The notes beneath the pieces are model-generated. The model searched no databases, was not told the DNA's origin, and was given only the letters and a program-made list of their open reading frames with translations. 64,000 nt of DNA from Prolixibacteraceae bacterium UBA1413 (GTDB lineage Bacteria; Bacteroidota; Bacteroidia; Bacteroidales; Prolixibacteraceae). Shown here piece after piece: positions 7,948-15,574 of the stretch. The first letter of the stretch is position 1, and each line of letters opens with the position of its first letter. The stretch lies in NCBI GenBank assembly GCA_002304925.1, contig DBPT01000007.1, forward strand, positions 1-64,000. The letters run 5' to 3'. A program made the position numbers and the translations under genes.

Positions 7948-8026
7948 AAGCCATTTTAAGGCATATTTAAGCTTTTAATTCCTGAAATTTGCATAATAAT
8001 TGCATTTTATAAAAATAAAATGGCTT
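7948..8026. promoter_or_regulatory. Spaced inverted repeat upstream of the AAA ATPase gene
   Basis: AAGCCATTTTA (7948-7958) and TAAAATGGCTT (8016-8026) are perfect 11-bp inverted arms 57 nt apart in the A/T-rich leader of the rloAB-hsdR cluster. It could be a regulator-binding pair or the edge of the inserted segment; the sequence does not decide. Confidence 0.3.
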
Positions 8027-8077
8027 CATTTCGGTTTTTATTTGTAATTTTATAGTATGAAATAAAAATTGCCCGGG

Positions 8078-9370
8078 ATGATACAAGAAATCAGGATAAG
8101 AAATTTCCTCTCTTTCAAAGAAGAAGTTAATTTTAGTTTTGAAGCTACCAAAGATACCTTTGCTGAAGATTACCAGGTAGTAGAGGTTGCAAAAGGGATA
8201 CGGTTGTTGCGTTTTGCAATGATCTATGGAGCAAATGCCTCTGGGAAATCAAATCTATTGAATGTATTCGATTTCCTGCATCGTTTTTGGTTCGACAAAC
8301 CGGATGATATGGACGAAAAAACAGGGGTAGTTCCTTTCAGGCTGGATAATACTACAAATAATAAGCCTTCTTCATTTGAATTAATTTTCTACGTCAGCAA
8401 CACTAAATATTGGTATCAATTGGAACTGGACGAAAAACAAGTCTATACGGAGAAATTATTTTACTATAAAAGTGTTCAACCTACACTCCTGTTTAATAGA
8501 GAATTAATAAATGGCCAATCTGTTATCAGCTTTAATTCTGCAGCTGTTAAAGTAAGTTCTATAGTAAGGGAAAAAATTTCAGTGGAATGTCTGAAAAACA
8601 TGTCCTTTTTCGCGGCCCGTGATAAAGTAAATGCTACTATTCCGGAAATTGATACAGCTAAAGACTGGCTGAAAAAGCAAATCATGCCCATGGTAACACC
8701 CTGGTCCAGCATGTTTCAATACGCGGAAGAACAAATGCTGGAAAATAGGGAGATAAAATCATATCTTTTGGATTTTGTACGTGCCGCAGATTTCAATATT
8801 GTTGATATCACCACGCAAATTGAAAAAAGGGAAGTGACCCAGGACTTTGTTGATTTCCTTATGAATAGATCCGGACTAACAGAACAAGATAAAGAGGAAC
8901 TAAAAAAAAATCGTTTTGTATCAACAACCAGAACGGATTTTATCCATACGGTACACAATGAGCGAGGAGAAGAGAAATACAATTTACCCGAAGAATTACA
9001 ATCGGAAGGCACAAAAAGAATTTGTGGTCTGGAAGCTGCCATTTACATGGCTATTCAGAATAATGGTTTTCTATTTATCGACGAAGTTGAGAATTCCTTG
9101 CACCCACAACTTCTCAGGTTTATTTTGCTCAACTTCCTGAGAAAAGAATTATCCAGATCACAACTGTTAATCACAACCCATTACGACCCATTATTAAATG
9201 AAATAGGAGAGATTTTCAGAAAAGACAGCATTTGGTTTACCGAAAAAACGAAATCCGGTCATACAGAGGTATATTCTTTAACCGACTTTAACGGCCTGAA
9301 CAGACTGTCTTCCATACAAAAAGCCTATAACTATAGGAAGTTTGGAGCATTTCCTGAAATAAATTTATAG
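8078..9370 (+). CDS. AAA ATPase of the RloA / AbiLi type
   Basis: About 430 residues, an ABC/SMC-like ATPase as found in OLD-type and abortive-infection systems. Walker A is GANASGKSN (about residues 52-60), preceded by the typical N-terminus IRIRNFLSFKEEVNFSF; Walker B is FLFIDEVE, about 330-338, followed by NSLHPQLL and a terminal ITTHYDP switch-like motif. The frame is open from a TTG at 8069, but the ATG at 8078 (MIQEIRIRNF) is preferred. The RloB gene follows after 2 bp. In Campylobacter, 'rlo' genes are linked to type I restriction loci, and AbiL of Lactococcus pairs an ATPase with a RloB-like protein (recalled, not checked). It probably acts as a phage sensor or ATPase motor controlling RloB. 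Confidence 0.85.
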   Translation: MIQEIRIRNFLSFKEEVNFSFEATKDTFAEDYQVVEVAKGIRLLRFAMIYGANASGKSNLLNVFDFLHRFWFDKPDDMDEKTGVVPFRLDNTTNNKPSSFELIFYVSNTKYWYQLELDEKQVYTEKLFYYKSVQPTLLFNRELINGQSVISFNSAAVKVSSIVREKISVECLKNMSFFAARDKVNATIPEIDTAKDWLKKQIMPMVTPWSSMFQYAEEQMLENREIKSYLLDFVRAADFNIVDITTQIEKREVTQDFVDFLMNRSGLTEQDKEELKKNRFVSTTRTDFIHTVHNERGEEKYNLPEELQSEGTKRICGLEAAIYMAIQNNGFLFIDEVENSLHPQLLRFILLNFLRKELSRSQLLITTHYDPLLNEIGEIFRKDSIWFTEKTKSGHTEVYSLTDFNGLNRLSSIQKAYNYRKFGAFPEINL

Positions 9371-9372
9371 TT

Positions 9373-9960
9373 ATGGCAAGGAAAACGGGGAAAAGCCGCA
9401 GCTTGAAATCCTCTCCTTTAGTAATTGTTGGAGAGGGGCTTACCGAACAATACTATTTCACACACCTTCGTTCATTGTACAATTTCCACTACATCATAAA
9501 ACCATATTTCTTCGGTACGACCTCATTAAAAGACTTGGATATGAAAGTTGGCGATGTTTTTAAAAATGGGGGTATTGCCGTATGTGTATTTGATGCGGAC
9601 GTTTCGGAACGCAACGCAAGTGAAAAGACAAAATTAGAACAACTTCGTAAGAAATATGGAAGTAAGAAAAACGTCATTCTCTGTGACAGTTTGCCGTCTA
9701 TAGAATTTTGGTTTTTATTGCATTATTGCAACACTAATAAACATTTCAGGGACTCTAAATCAGTTGAGAGAGAACTACGAAAATTTATAGTTCAATACGA
9801 AAAGAAAAAAGTTTTCCTGGAAAAAGAGAAATGGGTTGCAGACTTATGTGCAGATGAGAAAATGGAATTAGCTCAACAAAGAGCTGAAATCTTTTCTAAG
9901 AAAAATGGTTCCTATTCAAATATTTATAGGATTTTTGAACAAATAACACCAAAACAATGA
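9373..9960 (+). CDS. RloB family protein (Toprim-like putative nuclease)
   Basis: A 195-residue soluble protein. Early GEGLTEQYYF (about residues 18-27) offers a Toprim-type Glu, and VFDAD (about 72-76) offers an Asp-x-Asp pair, the acidic layout expected for a metal-dependent Toprim nuclease. PSIEFWFLLHY is the RloB hallmark block. It starts 2 bp after the ATPase and its stop overlaps the hsdR ATG (ATGA at 9957-9960), so ATPase, RloB and HsdR are translationally coupled. By analogy with ATPase/Toprim pairs it would be the effector released or activated on infection; that role is inference. Confidence 0.8.
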   Translation: MARKTGKSRSLKSSPLVIVGEGLTEQYYFTHLRSLYNFHYIIKPYFFGTTSLKDLDMKVGDVFKNGGIAVCVFDADVSERNASEKTKLEQLRKKYGSKKNVILCDSLPSIEFWFLLHYCNTNKHFRDSKSVERELRKFIVQYEKKKVFLEKEKWVADLCADEKMELAQQRAEIFSKKNGSYSNIYRIFEQITPKQ

Positions 9961-12900
9961 GCACCATAACCGAATCAGATATAGAACAACTCGTAATTTC
10001 ATTGTTCAGGGAACAAGGTTATGAATACATATACGCACCTGATATTGCCCCCGAATTCCCCTCCTCCGGAGGGGTGGACAGCGAAGCTGAACAGGGTGGT
10101 GATACACGCGAATCCTACGAGCAGGTTTTATTACTTGAGCGTTTAAAGAATGCCATAAGACGTTTAAACAAATCCGTTCCTGCCTATTCACAAGCCGAAG
10201 CTATAAAAGACATTCAACGTATTGCCTCTCCTGAACTATTAGCCAATAATGAGGCTTTCCACAAGTTTTTGACCGAAGGCATCCCTGTTTCAGAACGAGT
10301 GGATGATATGGAACGTGGCGACCGAGTCTGGCTGATTGACTTTGAGAATCCGTACAACAACGATTTTGTAGTTGCCAATCAGTTTACAGTAGTTGAAAAA
10401 AATCAAAACCTCCGTTTGCATACACCGTACAGGCAGAAACGACCTGATATTATTTTGTTTGTCAATGGTATTCCACTGGTGGTCATTGAGTTAAAGAATG
10501 CAGCAGACGAAAACGCTACTATTCGTTCGGCATACAGACAGATTGAAACCTATAAAACCATTATTCCAACTCTGTTTGCCTACAATGGTATTGTAGTTAT
10601 TTCCGATGGTCTGGAAGCCAAAGCAGGTTCTATCTCAGCTGGTTTCAGCCGCTTTATGGCGTGGAAAAGCTCTGATGGCAAATCTGAAGCATCACCTTTG
10701 GTAAGCCAGCTGGAAACCTTGATTCTGGGTATGCTCAATAAAAAAACGCTGCTTGACTTAATCCGTCATTTTATTGTATTTGAAAAATCAAAATGGGAAG
10801 ACCCGGAAACAGGAATTATAACAATAACCACCGTTAAAATACTAGCAGCATATCATCAGTATTACGCCGTGAATCGTGCTGTGGAATCCACATTACGGGC
10901 TTCGGGTTTCTATTCCCCTCCTTTGGAGGGGTGGCAGACGCAGTCTGCCGGGGTGGTTGAAGATCCAAATGGGATCTATCGCGACTCCCAAAGCTACTTC
11001 GACCTTCCTTACAATCCACAACTTAAAGAACGCGCACGTGCATTACGCCAGGCAGGAAATTTACCGGAAGTACTTTTCTGGAATCAGGTTAAACACAAGC
11101 AATTTAAAGGATACGACTTTGACCGTCAAAAAATTATTGGCAATTACATTGTTGATTTTTATTGTACTAATTGCAATGTCGTGATTGAAATAGATGGAAG
11201 CAGCCATGATGATAAAGTAGAATATGATGCAGCCAGAGATGCTTATTTAGAAAATTTAGGATTAACAATTATTCATATTCCGGCAGCAGATGTATTGCAG
11301 AGTATGGATGCGGTTATGGAGAAGCTTTTTAACCACCCCGCCCTTCGGGCACCCCTCCAAAGGAGGGGAATGGTACATGAATCTCCGGAAAGTTACGGCT
11401 TGCCGGGAGTGAAAAAACAACCTGTTGGCGACCGCAAAGGTGGTGTAGTTTGGCACACACAAGGGAGCGGTAAATCACTTTCAATGGTTTTTTATACGGG
11501 TAAAATCGTGTTGGCAATGGATAACCCTACCATTGTGGTAATAACCGACCGTAACGATCTGGACGACCAGCTGTTTGATACATTCGCGGCATCCAAACAG
11601 TTATTACGTCAGGAACCGGTGCAGGCGGATAATAGAAACCAGCTGAAAGAGCTTTTAAAAGTTGCTTCGGGCGGTGTGGTCTTTACCACTATTCAGAAAT
11701 TTCAACCCGAAGAAGGCAATGTGTACGAGTTGCTATCCGACCGAAAAAACATTGTTGTAATCGCCGATGAGGCACATCGTACACAATATGGTTTTAAAGC
11801 CAAAACCATTGACGATAAAAATGAAAGAGGCGACGTTATTGGTAAAAAAACAGTTTACGGCTTCGCAAAATATATGCGCGATGCTTTACCAAATGCAACA
11901 TATCTTGGTTTTACAGGCACACCCATCGAAAACACCGATGTAAACACTCCGGCCGTTTTCGGCAATTATGTGGACATATACGATATTGCCCAGGCTGTTG
12001 AAGATGGGGCAACTGTCAGGATTTATTACGAAAGCCGTTTGGCAAAGGTAAATTTGAGCGAAGAGGGCAGAAAGTTGGTTGAAGATGTTGATGACGAATT
12101 TGACAACGAGGCAGATACGAACAGCCGTGCGTATCGGAGGTGGACACAGTTAGAGGCATTGGTTGGTAGCGAAAACCGAATTAAGCAGATTTCAAAAGAT
12201 ATTATCGAACATTTTGAGCAACGGCAAGCCGTTTTTGAGGGCAAAGGGATGATTGTTACTATGAGTCGCCGTATAGCAGCTGATTTGTATAAAGCCATCA
12301 TAATACTGAAACCTGAATGGCATTCTGATGACCTGAACAAAGGCGTAATCAAAGTAGTAATGACTTCGGCATCGTCTGATGGGCCAAAGATTTCAAAACA
12401 TCATACAAGCAAACGGCAGCGCCGTGTATTAGCTGATCGCATGAAAAACCCCGATGATGAACTAAAACTGGTTATCGTTCGGGATATGTGGCTCACTGGT
12501 TTTGATGTACCGTGTTTGCACACCCTTTACATAGACAAACCCATGAAAGGGCATAATTTGATGCAAGCCATTGCAAGGGTAAACCGTGTTTACAAAGACA
12601 AACCTGGCGGTTTAATAGTGGATTATTTAGGTATTGCAGCAGATTTGAAAAAGGCGTTGTCGTTTTATTCCGATGCAGGAGGCAAAGGCGACCCGGCTAT
12701 TTTACAGGAACAGGCTGTTCAGTTGATGCTGGAAAAACTGGAAGTGGTGTCAAATATGTATCATGGTTTTAATTACGAAGATTATTTTGATGCCGAAACT
12801 TCCAAAAAGCTTTCAGTGATTTTAGCAGCGGAAGAACATATTTTAGGTTTGGAAGACGGCAAAAAACGATACATAAATGAAGTAACGGCTCTGTCAAAAG

Positions 12901-13670
12901 CCTTTGCCATAGCTATACCGCACGAACAGGCAATGGATGTCAAAGATGAAATCTCTTTCTTTCAGGCGGTAAAGGCACGTTTGGCAAAATTCGATAGTAC
13001 AGGTTCAGCAAAAACCGATGAAGAAATTGAAACGACCGTACGTCAGGTAATAGACAAAGCATTGGTAACCGAAAAAGTAATTGATGTTTTCGATGCTGCA
13101 GGATTAAAAAAACCTGATATTTCAATACTTTCAGAAGAATTCCTTTTAGAACTGAAAGGAATGAAACACAAGAACATTGCCCTCGAAGTATTGAAAAAAT
13201 TACTCAACGATGAATTAAAATCCAGGGCAAGAAAGAACCTTGTTAAAAGCAGGTCCTTAATGGAAATGTTGGAGAACGCTATAAAGAAATATCATAATAA
13301 AATCCTTACAGCAGCCGAAGTAATAGATGAACTGATAAAACTAAGCAAAGACATCGTTGATATGGACAACGAAGCCAAAGCAATGGGATTATCGGATTTT
13401 GAATATGCTTTTTTTACAGCCGTTGCAAACAACGAAAGTGCAAGGGAGTTAATGGGAAAAGAAAAACTGAGAGAGCTTGCGGTGGTTCTAACAGAATCAA
13501 TAAGAAAAAATGCAACTATTGACTGGACAATCAAGGAAAGTGTAAAAGCAAAATTAAAAGTTGCTGTGAAAAGAATTTTAAGAAAATACGGTTATCCGCC
13601 CGACATGCAAATGCTTGCAACCGAAACCGTATTGAAACAAGCAGAAATGCTTGCAAACGAATTGATGTAA
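9957..13670 (+). CDS. hsdR: Type I restriction enzyme HsdR with an inserted DUF559 nuclease domain
   Basis: A 1237-residue ATP-dependent translocase and endonuclease subunit, longer than the usual 1000-1100. The N-terminal PD-(D/E)XK nuclease is present (RPDIILFVNGIPLVVIELKN, about 162-181). Residues about 320-472 are an insertion: palindromic element D, a whole DUF559 domain (LPYNPQLKERARALR ... VVIEIDGSSHDD ... EKLFN, about 350-462), then element E in reverse. The native sequence resumes with SPESYGLPGV and then the helicase Walker A QGSGKS (about 501) and DEAH box ADEAHRTQ (about 602). A third element (C) adds FPSSGGVDSEAEQGG near residue 34. The frame is never broken, so the product would have two nuclease domains. 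Confidence 0.93.
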   Translation: MSTITESDIEQLVISLFREQGYEYIYAPDIAPEFPSSGGVDSEAEQGGDTRESYEQVLLLERLKNAIRRLNKSVPAYSQAEAIKDIQRIASPELLANNEAFHKFLTEGIPVSERVDDMERGDRVWLIDFENPYNNDFVVANQFTVVEKNQNLRLHTPYRQKRPDIILFVNGIPLVVIELKNAADENATIRSAYRQIETYKTIIPTLFAYNGIVVISDGLEAKAGSISAGFSRFMAWKSSDGKSEASPLVSQLETLILGMLNKKTLLDLIRHFIVFEKSKWEDPETGIITITTVKILAAYHQYYAVNRAVESTLRASGFYSPPLEGWQTQSAGVVEDPNGIYRDSQSYFDLPYNPQLKERARALRQAGNLPEVLFWNQVKHKQFKGYDFDRQKIIGNYIVDFYCTNCNVVIEIDGSSHDDKVEYDAARDAYLENLGLTIIHIPAADVLQSMDAVMEKLFNHPALRAPLQRRGMVHESPESYGLPGVKKQPVGDRKGGVVWHTQGSGKSLSMVFYTGKIVLAMDNPTIVVITDRNDLDDQLFDTFAASKQLLRQEPVQADNRNQLKELLKVASGGVVFTTIQKFQPEEGNVYELLSDRKNIVVIADEAHRTQYGFKAKTIDDKNERGDVIGKKTVYGFAKYMRDALPNATYLGFTGTPIENTDVNTPAVFGNYVDIYDIAQAVEDGATVRIYYESRLAKVNLSEEGRKLVEDVDDEFDNEADTNSRAYRRWTQLEALVGSENRIKQISKDIIEHFEQRQAVFEGKGMIVTMSRRIAADLYKAIIILKPEWHSDDLNKGVIKVVMTSASSDGPKISKHHTSKRQRRVLADRMKNPDDELKLVIVRDMWLTGFDVPCLHTLYIDKPMKGHNLMQAIARVNRVYKDKPGGLIVDYLGIAADLKKALSFYSDAGGKGDPAILQEQAVQLMLEKLEVVSNMYHGFNYEDYFDAETSKKLSVILAAEEHILGLEDGKKRYINEVTALSKAFAIAIPHEQAMDVKDEISFFQAVKARLAKFDSTGSAKTDEEIETTVRQVIDKALVTEKVIDVFDAAGLKKPDISILSEEFLLELKGMKHKNIALEVLKKLLNDELKSRARKNLVKSRSLMEMLENAIKKYHNKILTAAEVIDELIKLSKDIVDMDNEAKAMGLSDFEYAFFTAVANNESARELMGKEKLRELAVVLTESIRKNATIDWTIKESVKAKLKVAVKRILRKYGYPPDMQMLATETVLKQAEMLANELM
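10056..10100 (+). repeat. Two-hairpin palindromic element, copy C, near the hsdR start
   Basis: TTCCCCTCC-TCC-GGAGGGGTG, then AGC-GAA-GCT within the variable part, then CAGGGTGGT. The broken hsdR fragment at 7781 reads APDITPDGKRPERE at the same place without the element, so the insertion can be dated after the two copies diverged. Confidence 0.8.
10914..10958 (+). repeat. Two-hairpin palindromic element, copy D, left border of the DUF559 cassette
   Basis: TTCCCCTCC-TTT-GGAGGGGTG, then GCAGAC-GCA-GTCTGC, then CGGGGTGGTT. It is read in frame as YSPPLEGWQTQSAGVV. The core contains no stop codon in any of the six frames. Confidence 0.85.
11331..11370 (-). repeat. Two-hairpin palindromic element, copy E, right border of the DUF559 cassette
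   Basis: AACCACCCCG, then CCC-TTC-GGG, then CACCCCTCC-AAA-GGAGGGGAA, the reverse orientation of copy D. It is read in frame as NHPALRAPLQRRG. Confidence 0.85.
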
Positions 13671-13842
13671 CCGGGAACAACAAATACTATGTTTTTGGGA
13701 ATCACAATGCAATAAAATCGGGAACAGGAATGCTGTAAAAATGGGAACAAGAATACAGTGATAAGTGATTTTTATTATTAACCAGCATTACATTACGGGT
13801 CGTATTAAAAAAGTGACTGCAATGGATACACAGCAAAAAAAC

Positions 13843-13911
13843 CTATCATTATGTCAAATCCGTAGAATGATTTATACAACCAACACCCTTGAAGGATATC
13901 GGACAGAGTTC
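13843..13911 (+). pseudogene. Fragment of an IS256-type transposase
   Basis: The stretch reads LSLCQIRRMIYTTNTLEGYR. The IRRxIYTTNxxE block is the hallmark near the catalytic Glu of IS256-family transposases. Nothing on either side extends the similarity, and no start or terminal inverted repeats are visible. It lies about 170 bp after hsdR, a scar at the right edge of the restriction island. Confidence 0.6.
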
Positions 13912-13914
13912 AGC

Positions 13915-14277
13915 TTACACACCCCACTTATTTAATTTTTCCGAGTTCCATTTATATAGGGAGTTGCTTCCCACTGGAGTAAAAGTTCCGCTCATGCGTA
14001 CATTTCCATCTGAATCAACCGTAATGGTGCCAGTATAATCCTGTCGCTGGGGGATATCACGCGTAAAAGTCACTTTATTTCCGCTGATAACACCGTTAAT
14101 CAATGGGTTTCCATGCATTGTACCTGAGGATTTGTTGCCTTGCTGTTCTTTTACAATGAGCTTTGTTTTATGGCCATTGCCATCGTGATTCCAATTGCCA
14201 CGTAAATCATACAAGTTTCCCTGAGCAAATAACTGAAGGCTAAATGAAACCAGGATGATTAAAATACTTGAATTCTT
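13915..14277 (-). pseudogene. Small secreted protein of unknown function lacking a usual start codon
   Basis: The frame encodes a signal peptide (SSILIILVSFSLQLFAQ) followed by a mature part of about 100 residues, beginning GNLYDLRGNWNHDGNGHKT and rich in Gly/Thr beta-type repeats (GTMHGNPLINGVISGNKV, TGTITVDSDGN). The mature part looks like a small lipocalin-like or beta-barrel domain, but I cannot name it. The signal-peptide frame begins at about 14277 and meets a stop upstream (TAA AAT CAT AAG) without ATG, GTG or TTG. The sequence ATAAG may have lost a G from ATGAAG. An internal TTG at 14214 would make a 99-residue product without a signal peptide. It is either a recent pseudogene or uses a rare start. 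Confidence 0.5.
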
Positions 14278-14333
14278 ATGATTTTATTATTATAAATTAC
14301 TGCTCAATGGCCTTGATCCATATACTTATGTTA

Positions 14334-14846
14334 TTAATCCTCTTCAAGAATCTTCTTTTTCTCTGCTTCGTATTCTGCATGAGTAATAACGTTATCATCC
14401 AATAATCCTTTTAATTCCCTGAGTTGTACAGCTTTTGAAATTAAAGGCGAGTTTGTTTTGGGAGTTATTACCGCAGGTTCTTGTTGTGTCCCGACCAGAG
14501 GTGTTAATTCATAGGTATGTGTAGGTTTGTACTTCATAGTCCATAAAAAAGGAAACAAAACGAACATTCCACCAATAATGGCGCCCACATCAACTTCTTC
14601 ATTCCGGGAAAATGAAGCAGTTAGAGGTTCATATCCTTCTTTTTCCAATTTAACAGAGGTTGATGAGCCTACAATTTTTGTATCCGTGTGTGTGTAAGGC
14701 GTTTTACCAACCGGTTCTCCATTTAAATAAAGCTTTGCTCCAGTAGGGGAGGATTGGATTGTTGTTGTGCTAGAGCAACTTGCTAAAACCACAGACCCAG
14801 CGAGCAGCAATGCAACCATTTTGACAGGGAAACAAAATCTTTTCAT
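14334..14846 (-). CDS. PEGA-domain lipoprotein with C-terminal SHOCT motif
   Basis: About 170 residues from the ATG at 14846. The lipoprotein signal peptide ends in the lipobox VLASC. A PEGA-type domain follows directly (TIQSSPTGAKLYLNGEPVGKTPYTHTD and VKLEKEGYEPL), then a hydrophobic stretch (GAIIGGMFVLFPFLW). The C-terminus is SHOCT-like: LRELKGLLDDNVITHAEYEAEKKKIL. It is probably an envelope lipoprotein; PEGA domains are thought to bind or sense surface structures. An upstream in-frame ATG at 14894 would put extra residues before the signal peptide, so the 14846 start is chosen. It lies in the same direction as the small secreted protein downstream. Confidence 0.82.
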   Translation of the reverse strand: MKRFCFPVKMVALLLAGSVVLASCSSTTTIQSSPTGAKLYLNGEPVGKTPYTHTDTKIVGSSTSVKLEKEGYEPLTASFSRNEEVDVGAIIGGMFVLFPFLWTMKYKPTHTYELTPLVGTQQEPAVITPKTNSPLISKAVQLRELKGLLDDNVITHAEYEAEKKKILEED

Positions 14847-14894
14847 TATTTTTTGATTTAAAAGGTTTAAACATTCATTATTAAGGTTTTGCAC

Positions 14895-15370
14895 ATATTG
14901 TGTGTGTTAGCTTTACCATTATAAATTTAGTATAGTATTGACTAAGTGGTTTGTTTATGTTTATGTTATAAAACATGAATTTGAAGGCTCTTGCTGCCCT
15001 AACCCTGTTATTAAGATTTACTGAATGACGAACAGGACGGATTTCGCCATTCAGAACCTCAGAGAAAAATCCTGGGTGAAAATCTATAAAAAATCATACC
15101 TTCAACTTTCTTGCCGATAACAACAAATTTCACCCTGGATAACAGCTCCCGTTCAAGCATTTCCAACTCATCAAGTGGTATACTTTTCAATTAATATACA
15201 CATTTCAATATTTCCCGGATTGTCCTTAAGTAATTTATCTTTATATTAGCTCAATAATCAGCAATTATAAATGATACAAGGAAAATTGAATTATCCGAAA
15301 CCGGCAACTATACTTACCGCCGTTGGCTTTAATTGCTACCGACAGCGTGCAAATTTGCTATCCTCTGATT
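14895..15370. other. Non-coding stretch with no recognised gene
   Basis: A/T-rich DNA with no frame that looks coding. I see no tRNA or clear repeat. Confidence 0.4.
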
Positions 15371-15502
15371 ATGAGTTGTTATTTCATTGCACAGATTAAG
15401 ATCAATGATGATAAGGAATATCAAAAAAATCCTGATAAAGCTGGAGAAAGATACCATATTCAACATGCTGACGATGTATGCTATCAATTCAAAAACCTAT
15501 AA
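15371..15502 (+). pseudogene. Remnant of a DUF1330-like gene
   Basis: A 43-codon frame reads CYFIAQIKINDDKEYQKN then PDKAGERYHI. The first 25 or so residues resemble the N-terminus of DUF1330-type ferredoxin-like proteins (about 95 residues when complete). The similarity then fades and a stop follows, so this is probably a truncated remnant. Confidence 0.4.
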
Positions 15503-15574
15503 ATGGTGGCAAAATATTAATGTGATTATTTGGGGTGCATCAACAAAACTTGTTTGAATTAATCATTAAGTATT

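Larger units (their letters stand above)
10914..11370 (+). mobile_element. Palindrome-flanked DUF559 nuclease cassette inserted in hsdR
   Basis: A 457-bp unit: element D (forward), a linker, a DUF559 domain of about 113 codons, and element E (reverse). The borders form an inverted repeat. The DUF559 domain keeps its likely catalytic residues: the Glu of LPEVLFW, the Asp of IVDFYC, and the E-x-D of IEIDGSSHD. On both sides the host protein resumes recognisable HsdR sequence (AVNRAVESTLRAS on the left, SPESYGLPGVKKQP on the right). DUF559 proteins are relatives of Vsr-like nucleases and are usually free-standing. No target-site duplication could be assigned with confidence. Confidence 0.75.

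Noticed and set aside
8069..8077. TTG start for the ATPase gene
   Set aside because: The ATG three codons later gives the family-typical N-terminus; TTG is unlikely.
4029..11370. CRISPR-like interpretation of the repeated palindromes
   Set aside because: The copies are far apart, inside genes, in both orientations and lack spacers of constant length; no cas genes are present.
13671..13842. Extended IS256 element after hsdR
   Set aside because: Only about 20 codons match a transposase; no terminal repeats or further coding sequence are visible.
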